A DNA stretch of 9,889 nucleotides. Source: UBA9214 sp964443845 (GTDB lineage Bacteria > Pseudomonadota > Gammaproteobacteria > UBA9214). Positions 1-7,256 of the stretch are shown in pieces. The stretch lies in NCBI GenBank assembly GCA_964443845.1, contig CAYUFA010000088.1:1-9889 (forward strand), in the 5' to 3' direction. The notes beneath the pieces were generated by a model, which worked only from the letters and a program-made list of their open reading frames with translations, did no database searches and was not told where the DNA came from. Both the position numbers and the translations under genes were made by a program. How positions within the stretch are numbered: the stretch's first letter is position 1; each line of letters starts with the position of its first letter.

Positions 1-481
1 ACCAGAAGCCGATCAGCAGGTAGGACACCAGGCCGACCGCCTCCCAGCCGAAGAACAGCTGCAGGAAATTGTTCGACATCACCAGCATCAGCATGGAGAA
101 GGTGAACAGTGCGATGTAGCTGAAAAACCGCTTGTAGCCCGGATCATCGTGCATGTAGCCGATGGTGTAGATATGCACCATCAACGAGACAAAGCTCACC
201 ACGCTCATCATCAGCACGGTAAGCCGGTCGATCAGGAAGCCGACCTCGAAGTGCACCCCGCCGGATACCATCCAGGTGTATACCGTCCCGTTGAACGGCT
301 GCGCGGCGCCACTGATGAACTGTTGCAGCACGTAGAGCGACAGGACACAGGAAATACCGACCCCGAGAATCGCAACCGTGTGCGCACCGGCGCGTCCGAT
401 GTAGCGACCGAACAGGCCGGCGATGACCGCGCCCAGCAGCGGTGCCAGCGGGATTGCAAGATAGATCTGTTCCATCGTCAT
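1..481 (-). CDS. nuoL: NADH-quinone oxidoreductase subunit L, N-terminal 160 residues (partial)
   Basis: This is the 5' part of the gene for the large distal antiporter-like subunit of complex I, which pumps protons in the inner membrane. My translation of the minus strand from the ATG at 481 gives 160 residues with no stop, and the gene runs off the window at position 1. Family hallmarks are visible: an N-terminal helix beginning around YLAIPLAPLLGAVIAGLFG, then FLIDRLTVLMM (residues 82-92), HIYTIGYMHDD (103-113), and GWEAVGLVSYLLIGFW (145-160). E147 in that last stretch matches the conserved glutamate (E144) of E. coli NuoL. The key lysines further on are outside the window. Two in-frame ATGs lie at 481 and 475. 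I prefer 481 because AAGGG (490-494) sits 8 nt upstream of it. nuoK ends 4 nt before this start. Identity is firm; only the choice between the two starts is uncertain. Confidence 0.97.
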   Translation of the reverse strand, partial: MTMEQIYLAIPLAPLLGAVIAGLFGRYIGRAGAHTVAILGVGISCVLSLYVLQQFISGAAQPFNGTVYTWMVSGGVHFEVGFLIDRLTVLMMSVVSFVSLMVHIYTIGYMHDDPGYKRFFSYIALFTFSMLMLVMSNNFLQLFFGWEAVGLVSYLLIGFW

Positions 482-485
482 GCCG

Positions 486-791
486 CTATCCCTTCAGGGT
501 ATCCAGATCCTGGACGTTGATGGTGCGCCGGTTACGGAACAGGACCACCAGGATGGCAAGTCCGATCGCCGATTCGGCCGCAGCCACGGTCAGGATGAAG
601 AACACGAACACCTGCCCGGCGGTATCGCCCAGGAAATACGAAAATGCCACGAAGTTCATGTTGACGGACAACAGCATCAGCTCGATGGCCATCAGCAGGA
701 TGATGATGTTCTTGCGGTTGAGGAAGATACCCGCCACGCTGAGTCCGAACAGGATGGCGCCCAGGATGAGGTAGTCGGACAGCGCGATCAT
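486..791 (-). CDS. nuoK: NADH-quinone oxidoreductase subunit K
   Basis: Small integral-membrane subunit of the complex I proton-translocating arm (ND4L homologue). The protein has 101 residues, the usual family length, with three membrane helices: about 5-23 (LSDYLILGAILFGLSVAGI), 28-49 and 59-85. The two buried glutamates needed for proton transfer are present: E37 in MAIELMLL and E73 in TVAAAESAIG, matching E36 and E72 of E. coli. The C-terminus FRNRRTINVQDLDTLKG is typical of proteobacterial NuoK. The frame also opens with a GTG at 794, but I chose the ATG at 791. It gives the usual MIALSDYLIL start, forms a TGATG junction with the nuoJ stop, and has GGAG at 800-803, 8 nt upstream. The TAG stop is 4 nt before nuoL. 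Confidence 0.98.
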   Translation of the reverse strand: MIALSDYLILGAILFGLSVAGIFLNRKNIIILLMAIELMLLSVNMNFVAFSYFLGDTAGQVFVFFILTVAAAESAIGLAILVVLFRNRRTINVQDLDTLKG

Positions 792-1396
792 CACTGCTTC
801 TCCTCGGCCGGCATGCTGACCAGCCGCACACGTTCGCCGCGCTTCACGATCACCTGCTGCGCCGGGTCCTGGTACTTCGTCTCCGGGCGCTTGCGCATGG
901 TCAGTGCGATGGCCGCGATGATCGCGACCAGCAGGATCACCGCGGCGATCTCGAACGGATACACGTACTCGGTGTACAGCACCGCGCCCAGTTCGCGCAC
1001 GTTGCTGTAGCCGGCCGCGTGACGCGCCGGGATGGCAACCACCTCACTGCCGAAATAGCGGGTGCCGACCACGCCCAGCATCTCGGCGAAGATCACCAGG
1101 GCGACCACCACGCCCGCCGGCAGGTAACGCACGAAGCCCTCGCGCAACGGCGAGGTGTTGATATCCAGCATCATCACCACGAACAGGAACAGCACCATGA
1201 CCGCGCCGACGTAGACCAGCACCAGCGCAATGGCCAGGAATTCCGCTTCCAGCAGCATCCACAGGCACGCGGAGGTGAAGAACGCCAGCACCAGGTGCAT
1301 CGCGGCATGCACCGGGTTGCGTACGGTGATCACGCGCGCGGCGGCATACACCAGCACGGTGGCAAACAGGTAGAACAGGATCTTCTGGAAATCCAT
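791..1396 (-). CDS. nuoJ: NADH-quinone oxidoreductase subunit J
   Basis: Membrane subunit of complex I (ND6 homologue) that links the quinone-site region to the antiporter-like subunits. The product is 201 residues with five hydrophobic segments, roughly 5-22, 28-49, 53-77, 92-112 and 145-168. The conserved third-helix signature VLVYVGAVMVLFLFVVMML (59-77) is intact; it carries the tyrosine and glycine of the helix that shows the pi-bulge in known structures. Residues 113-144 form a polar loop, and the last 30 residues are a charged cytoplasmic tail. The open frame extends far upstream, but the first 257 codons only shadow nuoI/nuoH. The ATG at 1396 is preferred because it begins MDFQKILFYLFA, as in the family, and overlaps the nuoI stop by one base (TGATG). 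The TGA stop overlaps the nuoK ATG the same way. Confidence 0.97.
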   Translation of the reverse strand: MDFQKILFYLFATVLVYAAARVITVRNPVHAAMHLVLAFFTSACLWMLLEAEFLAIALVLVYVGAVMVLFLFVVMMLDINTSPLREGFVRYLPAGVVVALVIFAEMLGVVGTRYFGSEVVAIPARHAAGYSNVRELGAVLYTEYVYPFEIAAVILLVAIIAAIALTMRKRPETKYQDPAQQVIVKRGERVRLVSMPAEEKQ

Positions 1397-1884
1397 CAGC
1401 GATACCTCGCGTCCTGCTGGCGGTCCGCGGCGATCTGCGCCTCGTATTTGTCGCCGATGGCCAGCAGCATCTGCTTGGTCATGATGTTCTCGCCCCGGTT
1501 CTCGAATGCGTACTCGAATTCCCTGGTCTCCACGATGGAATCGACCGGACAGGATTCCTCGCAGAAACCGCAATAGATGCACTTGAACAGGTCGATGTCG
1601 TAGCGGGTGGTACGCCGGGTACCATCCGCCCGCTCCTCGGCCTCGATGGTAATCGCCAGCGCCGGACACACCGCCTCGCACAGCTTGCAGGCAATACAGC
1701 GTTCCTCGCCGTTCGGATAGCGGCGCAGGGCATGCAGACCGCGGAAACGGTTGGACTGCGGCGTCTTCTCTTCCGGGTACTGCACGGTGATCTTGTCCGT
1801 GAAGAACCGTTTGCCGGTGAGACGCATCCCCTGGACCAGTTCCCAGAGAGTGAGACTTTTCAGGAATGTGGTAAAGCGGTCCAT
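1396..1884 (-). CDS. nuoI: NADH-quinone oxidoreductase subunit I (2x[4Fe-4S] ferredoxin)
   Basis: Peripheral-arm subunit that passes electrons from NuoG to NuoB through clusters N6a and N6b. The protein is 162 residues, normal for the family. Two classic ferredoxin motifs are seen: CIACKLCEAVCP with C63, C66, C69 and C73, and CIYCGFCEESCPVD with C102, C105, C108 and C112. The amphipathic N-terminal segment LKSLTLWELVQGMRLTGKRF matches the part that lies on the membrane surface. RFRGLHALRRYPNGEERC before the first motif is also a family hallmark. The frame continues upstream as a nuoH shadow, but the start is the ATG at 1884. It overlaps the nuoH stop (TAATG) and follows a strong purine-rich ribosome binding site at 1889-1897. 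nuoJ starts on the last base of the TGA stop. Confidence 0.98.
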   Translation of the reverse strand: MDRFTTFLKSLTLWELVQGMRLTGKRFFTDKITVQYPEEKTPQSNRFRGLHALRRYPNGEERCIACKLCEAVCPALAITIEAEERADGTRRTTRYDIDLFKCIYCGFCEESCPVDSIVETREFEYAFENRGENIMTKQMLLAIGDKYEAQIAADRQQDARYR

Positions 1885-3047
1885 TACACCCCTCCCCTGG
1901 CAAACCACGGCCCGATATGCAGGACCACGGCCGCGCCTTCGAGCACCAGCCACACGATGGTGATCGGGATGAACACCTTCCAGCCCAGACGCATGATCTG
2001 GTCGTAGCGGTAGCGCGGGAAGGTGGCACGGAACCACAGGAAGAACAGCAGCATGAGCGCCATCTTGCCGAACAGCCAGTGTATCCCGTTGCCAAGGATG
2101 AGACCGAGCAATCCAGAAGAAAGGACCCGATCTGAAAGGACTCCCTGGAACGGGGACAGCCAGCCACCGAGGAACATCACCGAGGCCAGCGCGGCGATCA
2201 GGATCATGTTCGCGTATTCCGCCAGGAAAAAGATGGCGAAGGCCATGCCGGAATACTCGACGTGGAAGCCGGCCACGATCTCCGATTCGCCCTCGGCCAC
2301 GTCGAACGGTGCCCGGTTGGTTTCGGCTACGCCGGATATGAAATACACCAGGAACAGCGGCAGCAGCGGCAACCAGAACCAGTGCAGCAGGCTGCCCTGC
2401 TGGGCCTGCACGATCTCGACCAGATTGAGACTGCCGCCGGCGATCAGCACGCCGACCAGCGCAAAACCCATGGCGATTTCATACGACACGATCTGCGCCG
2501 CGGAGCGCATGGCCCCGAGGAAGGCATATTTCGAGTTGGAGGCCCAGCCGGCGAGGATCACGCCGTACACGCCCATCGAGGTCAGCGCCAGGATGTACAG
2601 CAGGCTGGCGTCGATGTTGGCCAGCACCAGCTTGTCGGTGAACGGCAGCACCGCCCAGGCGGCCAGCGCCGGCGCGATCGACAGCATCGGTGCAATCAGG
2701 AACAGGAAGCGGCTGGAGTTGGTCGGGATGACGATTTCCTTGAACAGCAGCTTCACGGCATCCGCGATCGGTTGCAGCCAGCCGCGTGGTCCGACCCGGT
2801 TCGGCCCGATACGGACCTGCATGTAGCCGATGATCTTGCGCTCGGCAAAGGTGAGATAGGCGACCGCCACCAGCAGCGGGACCACGATCACCACGATCTT
2901 GATCAGGTCGTACACGGCGGTGATGGCCTTGATCTGCGCCCAGTACTGGATGGCCAGCACGATCACGCCGGTCCAGAATACCGCCGCCACCAGCAGCAGG
3001 ATCAGCCAGTGCGTCTTGTAGGATTTTCGCAGTACGGTATCGGTCAT
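1884..3047 (-). CDS. nuoH: NADH-quinone oxidoreductase subunit H
   Basis: Membrane subunit (ND1 homologue) that anchors the peripheral arm and forms much of the quinone tunnel. The product is 387 residues, longer than the 325 of E. coli NuoH. Hallmarks are AYLTFAERKIIGYMQVRIGP (63-82) with NRVGPRGWLQPIADAVKLLFKE after it, WASNSKYAFLGAMRSAAQIVSYE (168-190), and the quinone-cavity loop AETNRAPFDVAEGESE (241-256), followed by GFHVEYSGMAFAIFFLAEY (260-278). The extra length includes an additional hydrophobic segment at about residues 15-35, ahead of the helix that normally comes first (about 48-68). Residues 301-323 also form a longer loop than in E. coli. The ATG at 3047 begins MTDTVLRKSYK and has GAGAGG 6 nt upstream. 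The longer frame back to 3383 is a nuoG shadow. nuoG ends 10 nt upstream and nuoI starts on the last base of the stop. Confidence 0.97.
   Translation of the reverse strand: MTDTVLRKSYKTHWLILLLVAAVFWTGVIVLAIQYWAQIKAITAVYDLIKIVVIVVPLLVAVAYLTFAERKIIGYMQVRIGPNRVGPRGWLQPIADAVKLLFKEIVIPTNSSRFLFLIAPMLSIAPALAAWAVLPFTDKLVLANIDASLLYILALTSMGVYGVILAGWASNSKYAFLGAMRSAAQIVSYEIAMGFALVGVLIAGGSLNLVEIVQAQQGSLLHWFWLPLLPLFLVYFISGVAETNRAPFDVAEGESEIVAGFHVEYSGMAFAIFFLAEYANMILIAALASVMFLGGWLSPFQGVLSDRVLSSGLLGLILGNGIHWLFGKMALMLLFFLWFRATFPRYRYDQIMRLGWKVFIPITIVWLVLEGAAVVLHIGPWFARGGV
1889..1897 (-). promoter_or_regulatory. Ribosome binding site of nuoI
   Basis: The minus strand reads GGGGAGGGG here, with its GGAGG core 6 nt before the nuoI ATG at 1884. 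It lies inside the last codons of nuoH, where it encodes Arg-Gly-Gly. It supports the nuoI start over the longer open frame that continues through nuoH. Confidence 0.75.
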
Positions 3048-3053
3048 CGCATG

Positions 3054-3059
3054 CCTCTC
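3054..3059 (-). promoter_or_regulatory. Ribosome binding site of nuoH
   Basis: The minus strand reads GAGAGG, ending 6 nt before the ATG at 3047 and overlapping the nuoG TGA stop at 3060-3058. It fixes the nuoH start at 3047. Together with the extra hydrophobic segment just downstream, it argues that the long N-terminus is really translated. Confidence 0.7.
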
Positions 3060-5454
3060 ACGCCCGCTCGATCGACACCGCGCCGAAGGCGGCGCCGAGT
3101 TGCGCGGCAGTGGCGGTACCGGCCTGGATCCACGCGCAGCCTTCGGCAACCCGCTCGTCCAGGCGCAGCTCCATCTCGACCTGGTCACCATCCTGGCTGA
3201 CGCGCACGGTGCACCCGTCGTCCAGGCCGAGGCGCTCCGCCTCGGCGGGATGTACGCGCACCCGTCCGGAGGCCTCGGCATCGGGCGTCTCCTGCAACGC
3301 GGCCGCACGGCGTACCAGGGCATCGGTGGCATAGGGCGCCGCCTCGCCAATGCGTTCCAGGCCCTCGACCTGCTGCGGACCACTCACTGCGCCGGGTTCC
3401 TGCGTGTTGTCGAGCAGGACCGTACCGACCTGTGCTCGCAGGGCATCCCGGACCTGCTCGCTGCTCTGCTGGGTGAAACCTTCCAGTTCGAGATGGTTGG
3501 CCAGCACCCGCAGCACCTTCCAGCCGGGGCGGCTCTCGCCCAGCGGGCTGGCAACCCCGCTGTAACCCTGCCAGCGGCCTTCGCCATTGACGAAGGTACC
3601 GGAGGTCTCGGTGAACGGCCCGACCGGCAGCAGCACGCTGGCAACCGCGCGCAGGGCTGCGCTGGCATACGGGGCAAGCGAGACGACGAATTCGGCAGCG
3701 CCCACGGCGCGCAGCGCTGCCGCGGCAGCGTAGCAGTCCCGTTCCGGCTCCACGTTGAACAGCACATAGGCCTTGCGCGGGTTCTCCAGCATGGCCCGGG
3801 CATGCAGGCCGGCGGATTCGAGTCGCGCACCGTTCGGCCCGCGGTGCGGCAGCACGCCCGCCAGCCAGGCGCCGGCGCTGTTGGCATCCGGGATGACGCC
3901 AAAGCGCGCCTCGCTGATTCGTGCGATCTCGCCGGCCAGTGCCTTGAGCAATGAATATTGCGGATGACTCGCGGCCACGCTGCCCAGCAGCACCGTGGGC
4001 CGTGCGGCCGACTGCAAGGCGGCCGCCATGGCGCGCTGTGCGTCATCCGGACGGGCATCGGCGATCAGCTGCCGTACGGCGTCGCTGCCCGCGCTGCCGG
4101 CACCCGGGAAACAGGCCACAACCCCGGCGAGTACCTGTGCCATGCGGGATGGCGGGACCACGGACTTCGCCAGCAGCGGGTACTGCACCTCGAAGTCCAC
4201 GGGATTGACCGCCATGATCCGCGCGCCCCGGAGCGCGGCCTTGCGCAGGCGATGGCCGGCAATGGGCTGCTCCTTGCGCAGGTTGGAACCGACCAGCAGC
4301 GCGGCGTCGACCTGTTCCAGTTCCACCAGCGTCTGTCCCAGGGACGGGCACAGGGGCGCGGAATCCTGGTCGCTGAAATCGGCCTGACGCAGGCGGTGAT
4401 CGATGCTGTGCACGCCGATGCCACGTGCAATGGCCTGCAGCAGGGACATTTCTTCCAGACTGGCCGTCGGGGATACCAGCACCCCGACCTGGTCGGCCCC
4501 GTGCTCGCGCATGGTGTTGCGCAGCCCGTCCGCGGCGGCCTGCAGGGCGCTTTCCCAGTCCGTCTCCTGCCATTCGCCGTCGATCTTCACCTGCGGCCGT
4601 TCCAGCCGGTCTTGCGTGTACAGCCCTTCGTAGCTGAAGCGGTCGCGGTCGGACAGCCAGACCTCGTTGAGGTCCTCGTGCTCGCGCGGCACCATGCGCA
4701 TGACCCGGCCGCCCCGCGTGTGGGCATACAGGTTCGAACCCACCGCGTCATGCGGCGCCACCGTCGGGTGCTGCTGCAGTTCCCAGGCGCGGGCCTTGAA
4801 CCGGAACGGGCGCGAGGTGAGCGCCCCGACCGGGCAGACATCGATGACGTTTCCGGACAGTTCGGACTCCAGCGAGCGGCCGATGTAGGTCCCGATCTCC
4901 ATGTGTTCGCCACGGCCGGTAGCGCCGAGTTCCATCTTGCCGGCCACCTCGCGCAGCATGCGGATACAGCGCGTGCAATGGATGCAGCGTGTCATGTCGG
5001 TCGCGATGAGCGGGCCGACGTACTTGTGACTGACCACGCGCTTGTTCTCGGCAAAGCGCGAAATGTCACGACCGTAGCCCAGCGCCAGGTCCTGCAGCTC
5101 GCATTCCCCGCCCTGGTCGCAGATCGGGCAGTCCAGCGGATGGTTGATCAGCAGGAATTCCATCACCGCCTTCTGCGTGCCGGTGGCCAGCTCCGAGTGC
5201 GTGAATACCTTCATGCCCTCGGTCACGGGCGTGGCACATGCCGGCAGCGGCTTCGGCACCTTTTCCACCTCGACCATGCACATGCGGCAATTGGCCGCGA
5301 CCGACAGCTTCTTGTGATAGCAGAAGCGCGGAATGGAAATGCCGGCGGCGTCCGCCACCTCGATGATCATCGCCCCCTTGCGGGCCTGCAGCGGCCGGCC
5401 GTCGATCTCGATGTTCACCGTCTCTTCCGGCGGCGGTTCGGGGCGCGCACTCAT
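3058..5454 (-). CDS. nuoG: NADH-quinone oxidoreductase subunit G (iron-sulfur subunit)
   Basis: Largest peripheral-arm subunit, relaying electrons from NuoF to NuoI. The product is 798 residues. The N-terminal ferredoxin domain holds the [2Fe-2S] N1b ligands C45, C56, C59 and C73 (CYHKKLSVAANCRMCMVEVE region). The His-Cys3 motif HPLDCPICDQGGEC gives H105, C109, C112 and C118 for N5. CIHCTRCIR with C157, C160 and C163, plus C207 in NVIDVCPVGALTS, bind N4. From about 215 onward the protein resembles a molybdopterin oxidoreductase domain that has lost its cofactor role. It starts with HDAVGSNLYAHTRGGRVMRM (235-254) and has no N7 cysteine motif there. The middle and C-terminal parts are poorly conserved, ending in a small beta domain (VRVHPAEAERLGLDDG). 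The frame is open back to 5712, but I chose the ATG at 5454, which forms ATGA with the nuoF stop and follows GGGAGAGG. Confidence 0.97.
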   Translation of the reverse strand: MSARPEPPPEETVNIEIDGRPLQARKGAMIIEVADAAGISIPRFCYHKKLSVAANCRMCMVEVEKVPKPLPACATPVTEGMKVFTHSELATGTQKAVMEFLLINHPLDCPICDQGGECELQDLALGYGRDISRFAENKRVVSHKYVGPLIATDMTRCIHCTRCIRMLREVAGKMELGATGRGEHMEIGTYIGRSLESELSGNVIDVCPVGALTSRPFRFKARAWELQQHPTVAPHDAVGSNLYAHTRGGRVMRMVPREHEDLNEVWLSDRDRFSYEGLYTQDRLERPQVKIDGEWQETDWESALQAAADGLRNTMREHGADQVGVLVSPTASLEEMSLLQAIARGIGVHSIDHRLRQADFSDQDSAPLCPSLGQTLVELEQVDAALLVGSNLRKEQPIAGHRLRKAALRGARIMAVNPVDFEVQYPLLAKSVVPPSRMAQVLAGVVACFPGAGSAGSDAVRQLIADARPDDAQRAMAAALQSAARPTVLLGSVAASHPQYSLLKALAGEIARISEARFGVIPDANSAGAWLAGVLPHRGPNGARLESAGLHARAMLENPRKAYVLFNVEPERDCYAAAAALRAVGAAEFVVSLAPYASAALRAVASVLLPVGPFTETSGTFVNGEGRWQGYSGVASPLGESRPGWKVLRVLANHLELEGFTQQSSEQVRDALRAQVGTVLLDNTQEPGAVSGPQQVEGLERIGEAAPYATDALVRRAAALQETPDAEASGRVRVHPAEAERLGLDDGCTVRVSQDGDQVEMELRLDERVAEGCAWIQAGTATAAQLGAAFGAVSIERA

Positions 5455-6749
5455 GCCGCCTCTCCCGCCGCCGCACGACCACCGGCCATGCAGCGCTTGT
5501 GCGTGACGTGGTATTCGAATTCCGCGCGGAAATGCCGCAGGAAACCCTGCACCGGCCAGGCCGCCGCCTCGCCGAAGGCGCAGATGGTCTTGCCGGCGAT
5601 CTGCCCGGCGGCACTGAGCAGCAGGTCGAGATCTTCCGGGTGGCCCTGGCCTTCCTCGATACGCTTGATGATGCGGTACATCCAGCCGGTGCCCTCGCGA
5701 CAGGGCGTGCATTGCCCGCAGGATTCGGCGTAATAGAAGCGCGAGATCCGCATTGCCGCCTGCACCATGCAGGTGGAATCGTCCATCACGATGACCGCAC
5801 CGGAACCCAGCGCGGACCCCGCCTTGGCCAGTGAATCATAGTCCATGTCACAGTCCATGATGATGTCCGCGGGTAACACCGGCATGGAGGACCCGCCCGG
5901 GATCACCGCCTTGAGGCTGTGCCCGCTGCGTACGCCACCGGCCATTTCCAGCAGCTCGCGGAACGGCATCCCCATGGGGACCTCGAAGTTGCCCGGGTTG
6001 TTGACGTGTCCGCTGACCGAGAAGATCTTCACGCCACCGTTGTTCGGCTTGCCAAGATTCAGGAACCACGCGCCGCCATTGCGCAGGATGGCCGGTACCG
6101 AGGCCAGCGTCTCGGTGTTGTTGATGGTGGTCGGCTTGCCATACAGGCCGAAGTTGGCCGGGAACGGCGGCTTGAAGCGGGGCAGCCCCTTCTTGCCCTC
6201 CAGTGATTCCAGCAGCGCGGTTTCCTCGCCGCAGATATAGGCGCCGGCACCCAGGTGACTGTAGCAGTCGAAATCGACGCCCGAGCCGAGGACGTTGCGT
6301 CCCAGGTATCCCGCCTCGTAGGCTTCCTGCAGGGCCTGCTCGAAACGTTCGAACGGTTCATGGTGAAATTCACCGCGCATGTAGTTGTAACCCACCGTGG
6401 CGCCCATGGCATAGGCGGCGATCGCCATGCCTTCCACCACCGCGTGCGGATTGAAGCGCAGGATATCGCGATCCTTGCAGGTGCCCGGCTCCGATTCGTC
6501 GGAGTTGCAGACCAGGTATTTCTGCACCGGGGCGTTGCGCGGCATGAAACTCCACTTCAGTCCGGTCGGAAATCCGGCCCCGCCACGGCCACGCAGACCG
6601 GATGCCTTGACGGTCTCGATCACGTCCTCGCACGGGGTCTTGTCAGCGAGGATTTTCTTCCAGGCCTGGTAACCGCCGACCTTGAGATAGTTTTCCAGCG
6701 TCCAGGGCTGGTCGAACTGCAGGGTGTCAAAACAGACCTGTACGCTCAT
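5451..6749 (-). CDS. nuoF: NADH-quinone oxidoreductase subunit F (NADH- and FMN-binding)
   Basis: Entry point of electrons: it binds NADH and FMN and passes electrons to cluster N3. The product is 432 residues, the normal length. The glycine-rich GLRGRGGAGFPTGLKW (51-66) forms part of the nucleotide/FMN site, and KYLVCNSDESEPGTCKDR (77-94) is the acidic FMN/NADH signature. YICGEETALLESLEGKKGLPR follows at 171-191. N3 is ligated by C344, C347 and C350 in AESCGQCTPCREGTGWM and by C390 in KTICAFGEAAAWP. The last 20 or so residues are a short variable Gly/Ala-rich tail. The ATG at 6749 has GGAG 7 nt upstream, with nuoE ending 3 nt before it. The TGA stop overlaps the nuoG start as ATGA. All motifs expected for activity are present. 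Confidence 0.98.
   Translation of the reverse strand: MSVQVCFDTLQFDQPWTLENYLKVGGYQAWKKILADKTPCEDVIETVKASGLRGRGGAGFPTGLKWSFMPRNAPVQKYLVCNSDESEPGTCKDRDILRFNPHAVVEGMAIAAYAMGATVGYNYMRGEFHHEPFERFEQALQEAYEAGYLGRNVLGSGVDFDCYSHLGAGAYICGEETALLESLEGKKGLPRFKPPFPANFGLYGKPTTINNTETLASVPAILRNGGAWFLNLGKPNNGGVKIFSVSGHVNNPGNFEVPMGMPFRELLEMAGGVRSGHSLKAVIPGGSSMPVLPADIIMDCDMDYDSLAKAGSALGSGAVIVMDDSTCMVQAAMRISRFYYAESCGQCTPCREGTGWMYRIIKRIEEGQGHPEDLDLLLSAAGQIAGKTICAFGEAAAWPVQGFLRHFRAEFEYHVTHKRCMAGGRAAAGEAA
5459..5466 (-). promoter_or_regulatory. Ribosome binding site of nuoG
   Basis: The minus strand reads GGGAGAGG within the last codons of nuoF. Its GGAG core lies 7 nt before the ATG at 5454. It decides the nuoG start against the 86-codon upstream extension, which only shadows the nuoF C-terminus. 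Confidence 0.75.
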
Positions 6750-6752
6750 GCC

Positions 6753-7256
6753 CTACTCCAGTCCATCCAGAATCGCATCGACCTTTTCCGGGGTCAGCTT
6801 TTCGTAAAAGTGACCGTTCACGGTCATCATCGGACCACCGGCGCACGCGGCCAGGCACTCTTCCTCGCGCTTGAGGGTTATGCGGCCGTCCGCCGTGGTT
6901 CCACCCAGCCGGATACCGAGTTTTTTCTCCACGTGCCCGACGAGAGTCTCCGCCCCGCACAGCATGCAGGAGATGTTGGTGCACAGCGCCACCATGTTGC
7001 GACCGACCGGCTCGAGCTCGATCATGGAATAGAAGGTACCGACCTCGTACACCAGTACCGGCGGCAAGTCGAGGTAATCCGCCACTGCATCCATCAGCTC
7101 ACGCGTCACCCAGCCGCCATTCTGTTCCTGGACGGCCTGTAATGCACACAGCACCGCGGACTGCTTGCGTTCCGGGGGATACTTTTGCAGCCACGCATCG
7201 ATGCGTGCGCGGGTCTGCGTATTCAGCAGGTCGGACTTGCGCGGCATGGCGGTCAT
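6753..7256 (-). CDS. nuoE: NADH-quinone oxidoreductase subunit E ([2Fe-2S] N1a, thioredoxin-like)
   Basis: Small flavoprotein-module subunit that pairs with NuoF and carries cluster N1a. The 167-residue product has an N-terminal helical part (about 15-65, including AVLCALQAVQEQNGGWV) and a thioredoxin-like domain from VYEVGTFYSMIELEPVGRN onward. The four ligands fit the family spacing: C92 and C97 in ALCTNISCMLCGAE, then C134 and C138 in EECLAACAGGPMM. An additional cysteine, C100, sits three residues after C97. Two ATGs are possible, at 7256 and 7247. I chose 7256 because it forms a TGATG junction with the nuoD stop and lies closer to a GGAGAG stretch about 13 nt upstream. nuoF follows after 3 nt. 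Confidence 0.97.
   Translation of the reverse strand: MTAMPRKSDLLNTQTRARIDAWLQKYPPERKQSAVLCALQAVQEQNGGWVTRELMDAVADYLDLPPVLVYEVGTFYSMIELEPVGRNMVALCTNISCMLCGAETLVGHVEKKLGIRLGGTTADGRITLKREEECLAACAGGPMMTVNGHFYEKLTPEKVDAILDGLE

Noticed and set aside
3048..3383. Extending nuoH upstream into nuoG
   Set aside because: The added residues are Arg/Pro/Ser-rich shadow sequence of nuoG, and a ribosome binding site precedes the ATG at 3047.
5455..5712. Extending nuoG upstream by 86 codons
   Set aside because: The extension shadows the nuoF C-terminus in another frame. The ATG at 5454 has a strong ribosome binding site and gives the usual ferredoxin-domain N-terminus.
3958..5733. 591-codon open frame on the plus strand
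   Set aside because: It is antisense to nuoG and the end of nuoF, with the same low-complexity His/Arg/Gln-rich composition and no ribosome binding site or family motif that I could see.
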